The notes beneath the pieces were generated by a model. It saw nothing but the letters and a program-made list of their open reading frames with translations, searched no databases and had not been told where the DNA came from. Of a stretch of DNA of 42,056 nt, positions 31,087-38,894 are shown one piece after another (positions within the stretch are counted from its first letter, which is position 1; each line of letters opens with the position of its first letter). Location: positions 1-42,056 of the forward strand of contig JACQIO010000019.1 of NCBI GenBank assembly GCA_016198415.1, in the 5' to 3' direction. The translations under genes and the position numbers were made by a program. Source of the stretch: Candidatus Berkelbacteria bacterium (GTDB taxonomy: Bacteria; Patescibacteriota; UBA1384; JACPKC01).

Positions 31087-32087
31087 CGGTTGCACAGACC
31101 CTCAATCCCAATCGAGCGTCTCAGTCCGTCGAGCGACGGGCCACCCGCGATGGCTTTGGCGAGGGCCTCGTCCTGGCTGGTGAGGCCGATTCTCAAGTGG
31201 TCGTCCTGGCCGCTGATCTGGCCGGCTCAACCAGGGCGCAAGCCTTTGCAGAGCGGTTTCCCGATCGATTTGTCCAAGTGGGCGTGGCCGAGCAGAATCT
31301 CGTGACCGTTGCCAGCGGTCTGGCGGCGGCTGGCAAGCGTCCGGTCGCGGTCAGCTACGCCGTTTTCTCGCCGGGACGGAACTGGGAGCAGATCCGGACG
31401 ACCATCTGCTACAACGATCAGCCGGTCGTCCTGGTTGGTTCGCACGCCGGCATCTCAGTGGGGGCAGACGGTGCCACCCACCAGGCGCTCGAAGATCTGG
31501 CGCTCGCGCGGGTCCTGCCCAACCTGGCGGTGCTCTCGCCGTGCGATGCCGTTGAGGCTCGGAAGGCGATTCAGGCGGCACTCCGGTATCCGGCGCCGGT
31601 GTACCTCCGTCTGACTCGCCCGCCGACCCCAGTCATCACCACCGATCAGACACCCTTCACGTTCGGCCAGGCACTGGTGGTGAGGCCCGGTGACGACGTG
31701 ACCATCATCGGGACTGGGCCGGTGCTCTACGAGGCGTTGCTGGCTGCCGACCAGCTCCACGAGCAGGGGATGAGCGCGCGCGTCCTGAACGTCCACACCC
31801 TCAAGCCGCTCGACACCCAGACCGTGCTGGCGGCCGCTCGCGAGACGGGGGCCATCGTGACGGTTGAAGATCATCAGATCGTTGGCGGATTGGGTGGAGC
31901 CGTCGCCGAGTACCTGGCGGCCACCTGGCCCACCCCCCTTGAGTTTGTGGGCATGCAGGATCAGTTCGGCCAGTCCGGTTCGCCGGATGAGCTCGCGGCG
32001 CACTTTGGCTTGACCGCGCCGGACATCGTGCACGCCGCACTGCGCGTCAGACGGCGAGCCAATCGTCCGAAGGGTCGAGCCGCATGA
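31083..32087 (+). CDS. Transketolase, C-terminal (pyrimidine-binding and C-domain) subunit
   Basis: 334 aa. Pyrimidine-domain signature VGVAEQNLVTVASGLA with the catalytic Glu, then SHAGISVGADGATHQALED. The C-terminal domain has LNVHTLKPLD and VEDHQIVGGLGGAVAEYL. It complements the preceding N-terminal subunit. ATGA overlaps at both ends (tktN before, fba after). Confidence 0.94.
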   Translation: MTVAQTLNPNRASQSVERRATRDGFGEGLVLAGEADSQVVVLAADLAGSTRAQAFAERFPDRFVQVGVAEQNLVTVASGLAAAGKRPVAVSYAVFSPGRNWEQIRTTICYNDQPVVLVGSHAGISVGADGATHQALEDLALARVLPNLAVLSPCDAVEARKAIQAALRYPAPVYLRLTRPPTPVITTDQTPFTFGQALVVRPGDDVTIIGTGPVLYEALLAADQLHEQGMSARVLNVHTLKPLDTQTVLAAARETGAIVTVEDHQIVGGLGGAVAEYLAATWPTPLEFVGMQDQFGQSGSPDELAAHFGLTAPDIVHAALRVRRRANRPKGRAA

Positions 32088-32968
32088 CTGCCTCGCACCT
32101 CCTGACGTTGGCTGAGCGGGAGCACTGGGCGCTCGGCGCCTTCAACGCCGCCAACCTGGAGACGCTCCAGGCCATCTTCCAAGCGGCCTCGGCTCTCGCC
32201 GCTCCGGTCTTGATTGAGTCCTCGCCCGGCGAGACGGCCTTTGTGGGCGAGACGGCGCTCCGCGCTCTGGTGGATGCCTACCGCGAGCGGTACGGCGTCC
32301 ACGCCTACCTGAACCTCGATCATGCCGAGACCCTCGAACAGGCCGAGCGCGGGCTTGGGGCTGGGTACGACCTCATCCACCTGGATGCGAGCGAGCAACC
32401 GTATGCGGAGAATGTGCGCGTCACCCGCTCCATTGTGGAGGCCGCCCACCGGCAGCACCGCTTGGTGGAGGGGGAGTTGGAACACATCCCCGGCTCCTCG
32501 AGCCGACACGCTGCCCTCCCAGCCACAGCCCAGCGCCAGACGACGCACACCGATCCGGACCGGGCTGAGTCCTACGTTCGGGCCACGAACGTCGATACGC
32601 TGGCCGTCTCCATCGGCAACGTCCACGGCGTCTATGCCCAGCCACCCACGCTCAACTTTGAACGGCTCCACGCCATCCGCTCGGCGGTCCGGTGTCATCT
32701 CTCCCTCCACGGTGGCTCGGGCATCCGGGATGCGGACATCCGTCAGGCCATCCAGCTCGGCATTGCCAAGATCAACGTCAATAGTGAGCTCCGGCTTGCC
32801 TACCTCGAGGCCCTTCAGCGGGCCGTCAAGAAGCCCAAGGAGGTGGCCGTCTACAAGTTTATGCCGCCCGTCATTGCGGCGGTCCAGCGGGTCGTGGAGG
32901 CCAAGCTCACGCTGTTCGGTTCGGCGGGCAAGGCCAAGCGAACGTGGGTCAAGCGGATGATCGGATGA
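32084..32968 (+). CDS. fba: Class II fructose-bisphosphate aldolase
   Basis: 294 aa zinc-dependent aldolase. Zinc ligands are visible in LNLDHAE, SIGNVHG and LHGGSGI, and the Ser/Asn phosphate site in NVNSELRLAYL. It cleaves fructose 1,6-bisphosphate or a related ketose bisphosphate; agatose/tagatose specificity cannot be excluded. It lies in the operon with ATGA overlaps on both sides. Confidence 0.92.
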   Translation: MTASHLLTLAEREHWALGAFNAANLETLQAIFQAASALAAPVLIESSPGETAFVGETALRALVDAYRERYGVHAYLNLDHAETLEQAERGLGAGYDLIHLDASEQPYAENVRVTRSIVEAAHRQHRLVEGELEHIPGSSSRHAALPATAQRQTTHTDPDRAESYVRATNVDTLAVSIGNVHGVYAQPPTLNFERLHAIRSAVRCHLSLHGGSGIRDADIRQAIQLGIAKINVNSELRLAYLEALQRAVKKPKEVAVYKFMPPVIAAVQRVVEAKLTLFGSAGKAKRTWVKRMIG

Positions 32969-33948
32969 CCTACGACCTCTTCACGATTGGCGATACGCAT
33001 CTCGATACCCTGATGGTGCTCGATCCGGCTGACGCCTCGGTCCGTCGCGATGATCGGGCCGATCCGGGCGTGATCTGCCTGCGCTGGGCGGATAAGATTC
33101 CCGTTCGTGAGAGTCATCACTTTGTGGCCGGTAACGCGGCGAACGTGGCGGTTGCGGGTGCCCGGCTGGGGCTCGCCGCGGGCCTATACTCGCTCCTGGG
33201 TGACGATGACATCGCTGACTTTGAGCTGGGCGTGCTCCGAGCCGAGGGCGTTGAGACCACCTACACCACCAAAACACCGGGCGCGCCCGGCCATCAGTCA
33301 ACGGTGATCAGTCTGAATGGCGAGCGGACGATCCTCGTCTACCATGCGCCGCGTGTCTATCGGTTGCCCGCAGTCATTCCACGAACGTCTTGGGTGTACT
33401 TGACGAGTCTCGGCCCTGGTTTTGAGCGTCTCCTCCCGGATCTCAAACAGTACGTGGCAGACACTGGTGCTGCGCTCGCCTACCAACCCGGGACGTACCA
33501 GCTCCGCTTGGCGGCGGCCCAGTCGCAGTCGATCCTGGAAGCGACGACGCTCATCATCATGAATACCCAGGAAGCGCGTGCCTACACCGGACAGGCCAGG
33601 GGTGAGATCCCCGATCTCCTCGGCCAGCTCCACCAACTGGGTCCCAGACTGGCGGTCATCACCGATGGGATCCGAGGCTCATACGCCTCGAATGGGCAGA
33701 CGATCTGGCGGATGGGGGTGAGGCCCGAGGTTCGGTCCGTTGAGTCGACTGGCGCCGGTGATGCGTTCAGTGCTGCCTTTGTGACGGCGCTCGCCCACGG
33801 CGCACCGATCCCCGAGGCGCTCCGCTGGGGCACGTTCAATGCCGAGAGCGTTATTCAGCAGCTCGGCCCGCAGGCCGGCCTGCTGCGTCGGTCGGAACTA
33901 GAACAACTCTTAGTGGATCACCCCGACTTTATCGCGCGAGAACTTTGA
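32965..33948 (+). CDS. PfkB-family carbohydrate kinase
   Basis: 327 aa ribokinase-like fold. N-terminal sugar-site motif FVAGNAANVAVAGARLG and the C-terminal signature ESTGAGDAFSAAF with the catalytic Asp. ATG 32965 overlaps the fba stop (ATGA), so the track start at 32944 is rejected. It sits right after aldolase and no other phosphofructokinase is seen in the window, so a 6-phosphofructokinase role is plausible; ribokinase-like activity is an alternative. It is the last gene of the rpiB-pfkB operon. Confidence 0.85.
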   Translation: MTYDLFTIGDTHLDTLMVLDPADASVRRDDRADPGVICLRWADKIPVRESHHFVAGNAANVAVAGARLGLAAGLYSLLGDDDIADFELGVLRAEGVETTYTTKTPGAPGHQSTVISLNGERTILVYHAPRVYRLPAVIPRTSWVYLTSLGPGFERLLPDLKQYVADTGAALAYQPGTYQLRLAAAQSQSILEATTLIIMNTQEARAYTGQARGEIPDLLGQLHQLGPRLAVITDGIRGSYASNGQTIWRMGVRPEVRSVESTGAGDAFSAAFVTALAHGAPIPEALRWGTFNAESVIQQLGPQAGLLRRSELEQLLVDHPDFIAREL

Positions 33949-33967
33949 TCAGTTCACATGAGATGAG

Positions 33968-34819
33968 TTACCGGGGACCGACGACCAGCATCACCTGTTC
34001 CCCACTCGCCGGATCCCCGTGGTTGTAGTCGCCCACGGCGTCCAGGAGTCGATCGGCAGGGTAGATAAAGTCAGCGCCTCGGCGAGTGCCCGGATCGTTC
34101 GTGATGAACTGACCGTCCGCTGTATAGCCTTTGACGACCAGCATGTGGTAGACGGGCCCCGGTCGTTGAAAGTATGGGTTGCCCAGTTCCCGACCAGCCG
34201 CTGGCAGAATGACGAGCTGACCGTCAGCGAGTGCCCGTTTAATGGACTCTGACGTTACCTCATGCACGGTCGAGACCGATACGTGGTAGACGTCCTCAAT
34301 CATTTGCTTGGTTTCAGCTGCGGTGGTGCTCTCAAAGTACCCGAGATGTTCGAGTTGCCACTGCTCAAGCTCACGCATGGCCGCATCGGCCTCATCAATG
34401 GTGCCGATTGACCGGCCTTGGAAGTAGCGACCGACCATCAGCGCTGATGCCTCTTCGCAGTACTCTTCATGCCGGGCATCCCAATTAGCGTGCGGGGCCT
34501 GGGAGGTGAAGGGGACAGCCAGATTCAGAGAATCTGGGATTGATGATCGGTGACCTGCTTGCCGGTCAGGCAGGTTCGTGATTGGCGATGACAGGTCCTT
34601 CGACGGTACTGAATCTGTCGAACGGCTCGGTTGAGTGTCTGAATCACTCGCTGGCGAACTGGAGATCTGATCAACTGGTACTTCTGTCAACGGAGTCGGC
34701 AAGTCCGTTGGTCGATTCTGTTCGTACCACCACTGGGCGAGGTGCTGCTGGAACGGGCCAGCAACGAGGCCGATCACCACGAGGACTCCGACCGTGAGCC
34801 ATCGAGACCTAGCGAGCAT
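33968..34819 (-). CDS. Membrane-anchored C39-like peptidase
   Basis: 283 aa. Anchor at residues about 7-24 (WLTVGVLVVIGLVAGPF), a Ser/Asp/Pro linker, then the peptidase domain. The Cys sits in EEYCEEASALMVGRYF, the His in GPVYHMLVVKGY and the acidic residue in FITNDPGTRRG. The ATG lies 11 bp inside the upstream cysteine desulfurase gene, so the long track ORF (to 35230) is not the protein. The linker-coding DNA contains a CCTGCTTG...CAGGCAGG palindrome. Exported; substrate unknown. Confidence 0.8.
   Translation of the reverse strand: MLARSRWLTVGVLVVIGLVAGPFQQHLAQWWYEQNRPTDLPTPLTEVPVDQISSSPASDSDTQPSRSTDSVPSKDLSSPITNLPDRQAGHRSSIPDSLNLAVPFTSQAPHANWDARHEEYCEEASALMVGRYFQGRSIGTIDEADAAMRELEQWQLEHLGYFESTTAAETKQMIEDVYHVSVSTVHEVTSESIKRALADGQLVILPAAGRELGNPYFQRPGPVYHMLVVKGYTADGQFITNDPGTRRGADFIYPADRLLDAVGDYNHGDPASGEQVMLVVGPR
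34554..34574. repeat. Palindromic element inside C39-like linker
   Basis: CCTGCTTG-CCGGT-CAGGCAGG, arms matching at 7 of 8 positions (one G-T). It is similar in arm sequence to the hairpin at 6175-6197. Confidence 0.45.
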
Positions 34820-36038
34820 ACCGCCTCGCAAGCTGCTGACCGACGCGCAGGATGGCGCGTGACCGGGTCGATTGATCGAGCACCTGGCGCAGCACGCGAG
34901 GGAAGACTTGGCAGGTCCCGTCGATCTCGCGGCGCGTTGTGTGGTGGCCAAGTGTGATGCGGAGCGTGTGTCCGACGGCTTCCGCTTGGCCAATCGCTCG
35001 CAATGCCTGACCAGCGAAGACGTCGCTGCTGCTGGTGCAGGCCGCGCCGGTACTGACGGCGATCCCGGCCGCATCGAGCGCTGCCGCCGCCGCCTGGGCA
35101 TCCAACCCTGGCACCGAGACCACGAGAAAGCTCGGTAAGCCGTCGGGGTCGCCATGGAAGACCGCAGTGGGGAAGGTTGACGTGATGGCCGCTCGCAACC
35201 GATCCCTCTCCCGTCGAATCCGCGGGACAAGGAGGGGGAGACGGTGCCAGGTTTCGGCCAGAGCCGAACTCAGGCCGACGGCGGCTGCGACGTCCTCTGT
35301 CCCGGGCCGACGACCAGCTTGCTGGCCGCCGCCGTGGAGGACCGGTGCCAGCTTGATGCCACGGCGTACAAAGAGCAGGCCAGCGCTGACCGGACCGCCG
35401 AGCTTGGCCGCCGAGAGGGTGATGAGATCCGCACCGAGCTGCGCGGCGGTGAAACGTTGCCAGGCCGCGAGTTGGGCCGCGTCCGTGTGGAAGAGTGGCC
35501 GGTGGCCAGTCGCCGTGCCGTGGCGGGCCAGGAGCGAGGCAATTGCCCGCAGGGGTTGGATTGTGCCCAGCTCGTTACTGGCCGCGATGATGGAGACGAG
35601 ACCGGTTTCTGGCGTGAGCGCGTCGCGGAGCGCGTCGAGCGAGACCCGTCCCCGGAGATCAACCGGGAGGTACGTCACCGTCGCACCGGCCGCCTGGGCG
35701 GCCGCGACCACCGCCGGATGGTCAAGTTGGGTCGTGATGAGGTGTGGCCAGCGGCCGTGTGCGGCGTGGTACGTCTGCACCACGCCGAGGATGGCGAGAT
35801 TGGCACTCTCTGTGGCTCCGGCCGTGATCACCAGTTCGTCGGGGCGGACATTGAGCAGTCGAGCGCTGGCGCCGAGTGCAGCGTCGAAGATCGATCGCAT
35901 CTGGCGCCCAAACGCGTGCGGGCTGCCGGGATTGCCCCAGAGCGTTGCCACGCGTCCGAGGGCGCGCCGAGTGGTCGGCCAGAGCGGCGTGGCGGCGGCA
36001 GCATCGAGGTAGATCCGTTTGGTCACTGGTCGTGGCAT
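34809..36038 (-). CDS. Cysteine desulfurase (NifS/IscS-like)
   Basis: 409 aa PLP enzyme of aminotransferase class V. N-terminal IYLDAAAATPLWP, the PLP pocket HTDAAQLAAW, the Lys in LSAAKLGGPVSAG, GGGQQAGRRPGTEDV and the catalytic Cys loop STGAACTSSSD. The usual SxHK is SAAK here, a small deviation. It supplies sulfur for Fe-S clusters or tRNA thiolation; no scaffold gene is adjacent. ATG 36038 is preferred, with TACACT 8 nt upstream; a GTG at 36056 is possible. Confidence 0.9.
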   Translation of the reverse strand: MPRPVTKRIYLDAAAATPLWPTTRRALGRVATLWGNPGSPHAFGRQMRSIFDAALGASARLLNVRPDELVITAGATESANLAILGVVQTYHAAHGRWPHLITTQLDHPAVVAAAQAAGATVTYLPVDLRGRVSLDALRDALTPETGLVSIIAASNELGTIQPLRAIASLLARHGTATGHRPLFHTDAAQLAAWQRFTAAQLGADLITLSAAKLGGPVSAGLLFVRRGIKLAPVLHGGGQQAGRRPGTEDVAAAVGLSSALAETWHRLPLLVPRIRRERDRLRAAITSTFPTAVFHGDPDGLPSFLVVSVPGLDAQAAAAALDAAGIAVSTGAACTSSSDVFAGQALRAIGQAEAVGHTLRITLGHHTTRREIDGTCQVFPRVLRQVLDQSTRSRAILRVGQQLARRYAR

Positions 36039-36046
36039 AACGACCG

Positions 36047-36052
36047 AGTGTA
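36047..36052 (-). promoter_or_regulatory. -10 hexamer near the cysteine desulfurase start
   Basis: TACACT on the minus strand, 8 nt before ATG 36038. The spacing is 2 nt longer than in the leaderless set. Confidence 0.45.
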
Positions 36053-36101
36053 CCACGGGGATCGCGGTGGATTCAAGGGAGGTTCCGTTGTCTCACGTTT
36101 A

Positions 36102-36132
36102 CCCTAAGCGAAGTCGAAGGGCTCAGGATGAC
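36102..36132. repeat. Intergenic palindromic repeat element
   Basis: CCCTAAGCGAAGTCGAAGGG followed by CTCAGGATGAC. The form resembles a palindrome I know to be dispersed in many environmental bacterial genomes (established knowledge from memory, not a search). Only one copy is in this window. Confidence 0.45.
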
Positions 36133-36148
36133 GCACGTTCGTGCGTCA
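36129..36148 (-). terminator. Hairpin at the 3' end of the 36146-36754 gene
   Basis: TGACGCACG-TT-CGTGCGTCA, a perfect stem that contains the stop codon on the minus strand. Confidence 0.5.
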
Positions 36149-36754
36149 AAACCGCTGGTACGTGACGGCTCGGTAGAGACGCGTCTGGAGGTAGATGAGG
36201 ATCGCCAGGAGGAGCGTGTTGAGACCCAGGAGCAGGAACAGGACGAGTACGTTCTTGGCCTCGGCCGCCGCCTCTCGGTCTGAAGGATCAGCTTGATTGG
36301 CCTGCTCGATGGCCTGGGCGATGACGGCCGGTGGCTCGGCGGAGGGTGGCGAGACCGTTTCGGCTGGTGGCGAGGGTTGAGGAGCGGGTGGTGCTGGCGG
36401 GCGTGTTGTCTCCGGGGCGGGCGCTGGAGCAGCGGGGGTGGCTGTCGTGACGGTGTGCTTCGTTGGGTGAGAGACCGTGCGTACCGTCGTGGTCTCATGT
36501 CCAGACCGGGCACTGGCGGAGGCGCTGCCCGCCCGCGCTTCAGCATTGGTGTGGCTCGGGCTGGTGACGGTTGACTGGCTGCTCGCGTCCGCTGTGCCCG
36601 GACTGGCCGAGGCGGATGCGGTGGCCATTGCTGGGCCAGCCTGGGCGGACGCGCTCGCGTGAGCACTCCCGGCGACTGCCTCGGCCCAGGCCGCCTCTGC
36701 GGCGGGCGCCATGGAGAGCGTGAGCACAAGGAGGCTGAGCACGAGTACCGGCAC
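36146..36754 (-). CDS. Exported Ala/Ser/Pro-rich protein with C-terminal membrane anchor
   Basis: 202 aa. Signal peptide (VLVLSLLVLTLSMAPAAEAA), then Ala/Ser repeats (SAHASASAQAG, ATASASASPG) and Pro-rich repeats (PPAPPAPQPSPPAE). An acidic helix and a C-terminal TM (NVLVLFLLLGLNTLLLAILIY) with a basic end follow. GTG 36754 is chosen because GGAGGGGAGAAAGGA precedes it and the signal peptide starts there; the track start at 37003 runs into the neighbour. It is likely a surface or stalk-like protein. Function unknown. Confidence 0.65.
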   Translation of the reverse strand: MPVLVLSLLVLTLSMAPAAEAAWAEAVAGSAHASASAQAGPAMATASASASPGTADASSQSTVTSPSHTNAEARAGSASASARSGHETTTVRTVSHPTKHTVTTATPAAPAPAPETTRPPAPPAPQPSPPAETVSPPSAEPPAVIAQAIEQANQADPSDREAAAEAKNVLVLFLLLGLNTLLLAILIYLQTRLYRAVTYQRF

Positions 36755-36813
36755 ACGGTCCTTTCTCCCCTCCGCATGATGTGCCCGACCGTAGCACGCG
36801 CCAGTTCCGAGCG

Positions 36814-37788
36814 TCAATTGTGGAGAACCTGGGGCGGACAGCCCTGAAAGTTGAAGGCGTAGGCGGCGATGTCTCCAGATCGAACGGTCAGCGTCAGGCG
36901 GGCGCCCGGCAGGTACCGCTCCGAGCTGACTACCTGGTAGAGACGTGGCTCGGTCAGCGTCAGCTGGCCCCGGAGACCGTTCGCGACGACCTCCTCGCCC
37001 CACGGGTGATCGGTGGGCCGGAGACCGTCAATCGCTAGGTCCAACTGGCTTGTTCCCTGAACGGGTGCGGCCACCAACCCAACGGTGTGGGCCGCAAAGG
37101 TCAAGGCGAGCGTGGGGTGTGACGGGCCGGCGTGGCCGAGCACGGCGTCGGCGGTGCTGTCCCAGGTTCCTGTGAGCGCGACGCCCGGTGCCTCTGGGTG
37201 AGTCACGCGCTTACGGTGACCGCGCGCGTCTCCCAGGTGCGTGTATGGGTTGGTGGGCCAGCAGATTCGTCCGTGGCGATGCTGGTGGTAGCGCAGACTC
37301 ATCTCAGGGAGCGCCTGACGGCCGAGGCCGTAGAGGAGCTGGCGGACCGTCGTCTCGGCCTCGCTCAGCTGGTCCAGGCCGTAGGTGTCGTGACGGACGG
37401 TCCCCGCACCATCCAGGATCAGAAGGCGGGGCCAGGCTTGGGAGTTGAGGGCGCGCCAGATGGTCTGCTCGGCATCGTTGATGACGGGCAACGTGATCGA
37501 GTGTCGTGCCAGTGCCGACTGAACCACCGCCGGTTGTTCCTCAAACGCAAAGTGCGGGCGATGGACCGCGACCACGTCCAGGCGGTAGGGCCGATACTGA
37601 GCCGACCATTCTTGGAGGATTTGCAGCCCGGCCAGGCTGTGGAGATCGGTGGCGGACCAGAGGTAGACGGCGGTCGCCAGGGCCGGCCGACTGTTCCGGA
37701 TCACGGGGCCGTGGTTCGCCAGCCAAGGACCACTCGTCAGGAGCGAGGGGAGGGTTTGGATTGCATCGATGGCGGTGAGGCTGGTCAC
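36814..37788 (-). CDS. DipZ-like protein: thioredoxin-like domain without CXXC plus C-terminal beta-sandwich
   Basis: 324 aa. The layout matches the soluble part of DipZ/TlpA-like proteins: thioredoxin fold (about 35-165) with VVAVHRPHFAFEEQPAVVQ and WPRLLILDGAGTVRHDTYG. A beta-sandwich follows with PYTHLGDARG, LALTFAAHTVGLV and YAFNFQGCPP. The position that normally reads like YTCINC here reads SATDLHSL, so both redox Cys are gone. No signal peptide or membrane domain is present. GTG start overlaps the LOG stop by one base (TAGTG), indicating coupling. It is probably non-redox. Confidence 0.75.
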   Translation of the reverse strand: MTSLTAIDAIQTLPSLLTSGPWLANHGPVIRNSRPALATAVYLWSATDLHSLAGLQILQEWSAQYRPYRLDVVAVHRPHFAFEEQPAVVQSALARHSITLPVINDAEQTIWRALNSQAWPRLLILDGAGTVRHDTYGLDQLSEAETTVRQLLYGLGRQALPEMSLRYHQHRHGRICWPTNPYTHLGDARGHRKRVTHPEAPGVALTGTWDSTADAVLGHAGPSHPTLALTFAAHTVGLVAAPVQGTSQLDLAIDGLRPTDHPWGEEVVANGLRGQLTLTEPRLYQVVSSERYLPGARLTLTVRSGDIAAYAFNFQGCPPQVLHN

Positions 37789-38504
37789 TACGATCGGCTC
37801 GTTCGAGGCGGGCTGGCCTTGATGATGGAGACCACCTGCTCCAGGTCATCGGTCAGGGTCCAGAGCTTGAGATCGGCTGCGTCAATCGCCGCCCGGCCAT
37901 CTAGGAGGGTGTGCTGCAGCCAGTCCACGAGCGGCTGCCAGTACTCGGTGCCCACCAAAACCACCGGGATGTGGTCCTCAATTTTCTTGGTCTGGATGAG
38001 GGTGAGCATCTCAAACAGCTCGTCCAAGGTGCCGTAGCCGCCGGGGAAGAAGATGTAGGCCTGCGAGGCGAACGAGAGCATGACCTTCCGGACAAAGAAG
38101 TACTCAAAGCCAATCGGCTTGGTCACGTACGGATTCACCCGCTGCTCCGCGGGCAGGACGATGTTGAGGCCCACCGAGTCACCGCCTGAGGCCTTGGCGC
38201 CCTCGTTGGCCGCCTCCATGATGCCTGGTCCGCCACCGGTGATGACGGCGTACCCCTCGGCCGCCAGTTTGGCCGCCAGCTCGCGGGCCAGGACGTAGTG
38301 GGGATGATCCTGGGGGGTCCGGGCCGAGCCAAAGATACTGACGGCTTTGTCGAACTTAGACAGGAAGTCAAAGCCATCGACAAACTCGGCCATGATCCGG
38401 AAGATCCGCCAGTTGGGATCGTGCTGGTAGTCAAAGCTCTCGTGTGGTCCAGGATGCAAGCGCCATCCTCGATCTTCCCAGGACTTTCGCACTTTCTCCT
38501 CCAT
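37788..38504 (-). CDS. LOG-family protein (TIGR00730-type phosphoribohydrolase-like)
   Basis: 238 aa from ATG 38504 (MEEKVRKSWED); an in-frame GTG at 38537 adds 11 residues, and neither start has a strong ribosome site. Rossmann-like fold with VSIFGSARTP, the GGGPGIMEAANEGAKA motif and PGGYGTLDELFEM, which together form the LOG nucleotide-monophosphate phosphoribohydrolase signature. It probably cleaves a nucleoside 5'-monophosphate. A 17-bp perfect inverted repeat links the 5' leader to codons just after the start. TAGAAT lies at 38576-38581. Translationally coupled to the DipZ-like gene. Confidence 0.88.
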   Translation of the reverse strand: MEEKVRKSWEDRGWRLHPGPHESFDYQHDPNWRIFRIMAEFVDGFDFLSKFDKAVSIFGSARTPQDHPHYVLARELAAKLAAEGYAVITGGGPGIMEAANEGAKASGGDSVGLNIVLPAEQRVNPYVTKPIGFEYFFVRKVMLSFASQAYIFFPGGYGTLDELFEMLTLIQTKKIEDHIPVVLVGTEYWQPLVDWLQHTLLDGRAAIDAADLKLWTLTDDLEQVVSIIKASPPRTSRS

Positions 38505-38569
38505 CCGCCTAAGGCGGATGAACTTCGAAACAAACACTTGAGAAGTGATCCCGAAAGTGCGAAAGTCCT
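38480..38569. repeat. Perfect 17-bp inverted repeat across the LOG start, with nested hairpins
   Basis: Arms AGGACTTTCGCACTTTC (38480-38496) and GAAAGTGCGAAAGTCCT (38553-38569). Between them lie ATCCGCC-TAA-GGCGGAT and CACTT-GAG-AAGTG. The right side shares sequence and spacing with the element at 6721-6765. Confidence 0.7.
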
Positions 38570-38575
38570 GTTCCT

Positions 38576-38581
38576 ATTCTA
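38576..38581 (-). promoter_or_regulatory. -10 hexamer of the LOG gene
   Basis: TAGAAT on the minus strand. The transcript would begin near 38569, so the distal arm of the inverted repeat would form its very 5' end. Confidence 0.5.
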
Positions 38582-38641
38582 CCACCAGTGCCCCGGTGTG
38601 ACACCGGGGCACTGCCAAGTCCGGTTGGCGTTGCGAGCGAG

Positions 38642-38803
38642 TTACTTCTTCCCGCCGGCAAAGCCCACAATGACACCAATGAGACCAACAATGAGGTAGA
38701 CCCACGCGTAGGCCGCGCCCTCAATGCTGAAGGTGCCAAAGAGCATGATGCCGAGGATGAAGAGCAGGATTCCCACAATGACGCTGTACCATTGAGCCGC
38801 CAT
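38642..38803 (-). CDS. Small membrane protein, 53 aa
   Basis: Two hydrophobic helices: YSVIVGILLFILGIMLFGTF and AYAWVYLIVGLIGVIVGFAG, ending GGKK. ATG 38803 follows GGGAGG by about 5 nt. TATACT at 38867-38872 gives a leader of about 58 nt. The track ORF from 38956 includes non-coding sequence. Function unknown. Confidence 0.72.
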   Translation of the reverse strand: MAAQWYSVIVGILLFILGIMLFGTFSIEGAAYAWVYLIVGLIGVIVGFAGGKK

Positions 38804-38866
38804 AGTGCCTCCCTGAACGAGTGCTTGACTCTCCAGTTGACTGCACCTCGACCGCAGTGCCCATCT

Positions 38867-38872
38867 AGTATA
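38867..38872 (-). promoter_or_regulatory. -10 hexamer of the 53-aa membrane protein gene
   Basis: TATACT on the minus strand, located just after the stop of the PGI/PMI gene. Confidence 0.55.
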
Positions 38873-38894
38873 CCAAGAACGAACCAGGAGCGAA

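Noticed and set aside
35035-36107. Two long plus-strand ORFs (325 and 287 aa)
   Set aside because: Shadows of the cysteine desulfurase gene; compositionally odd (Arg/Ser/Ala-rich) without motifs.
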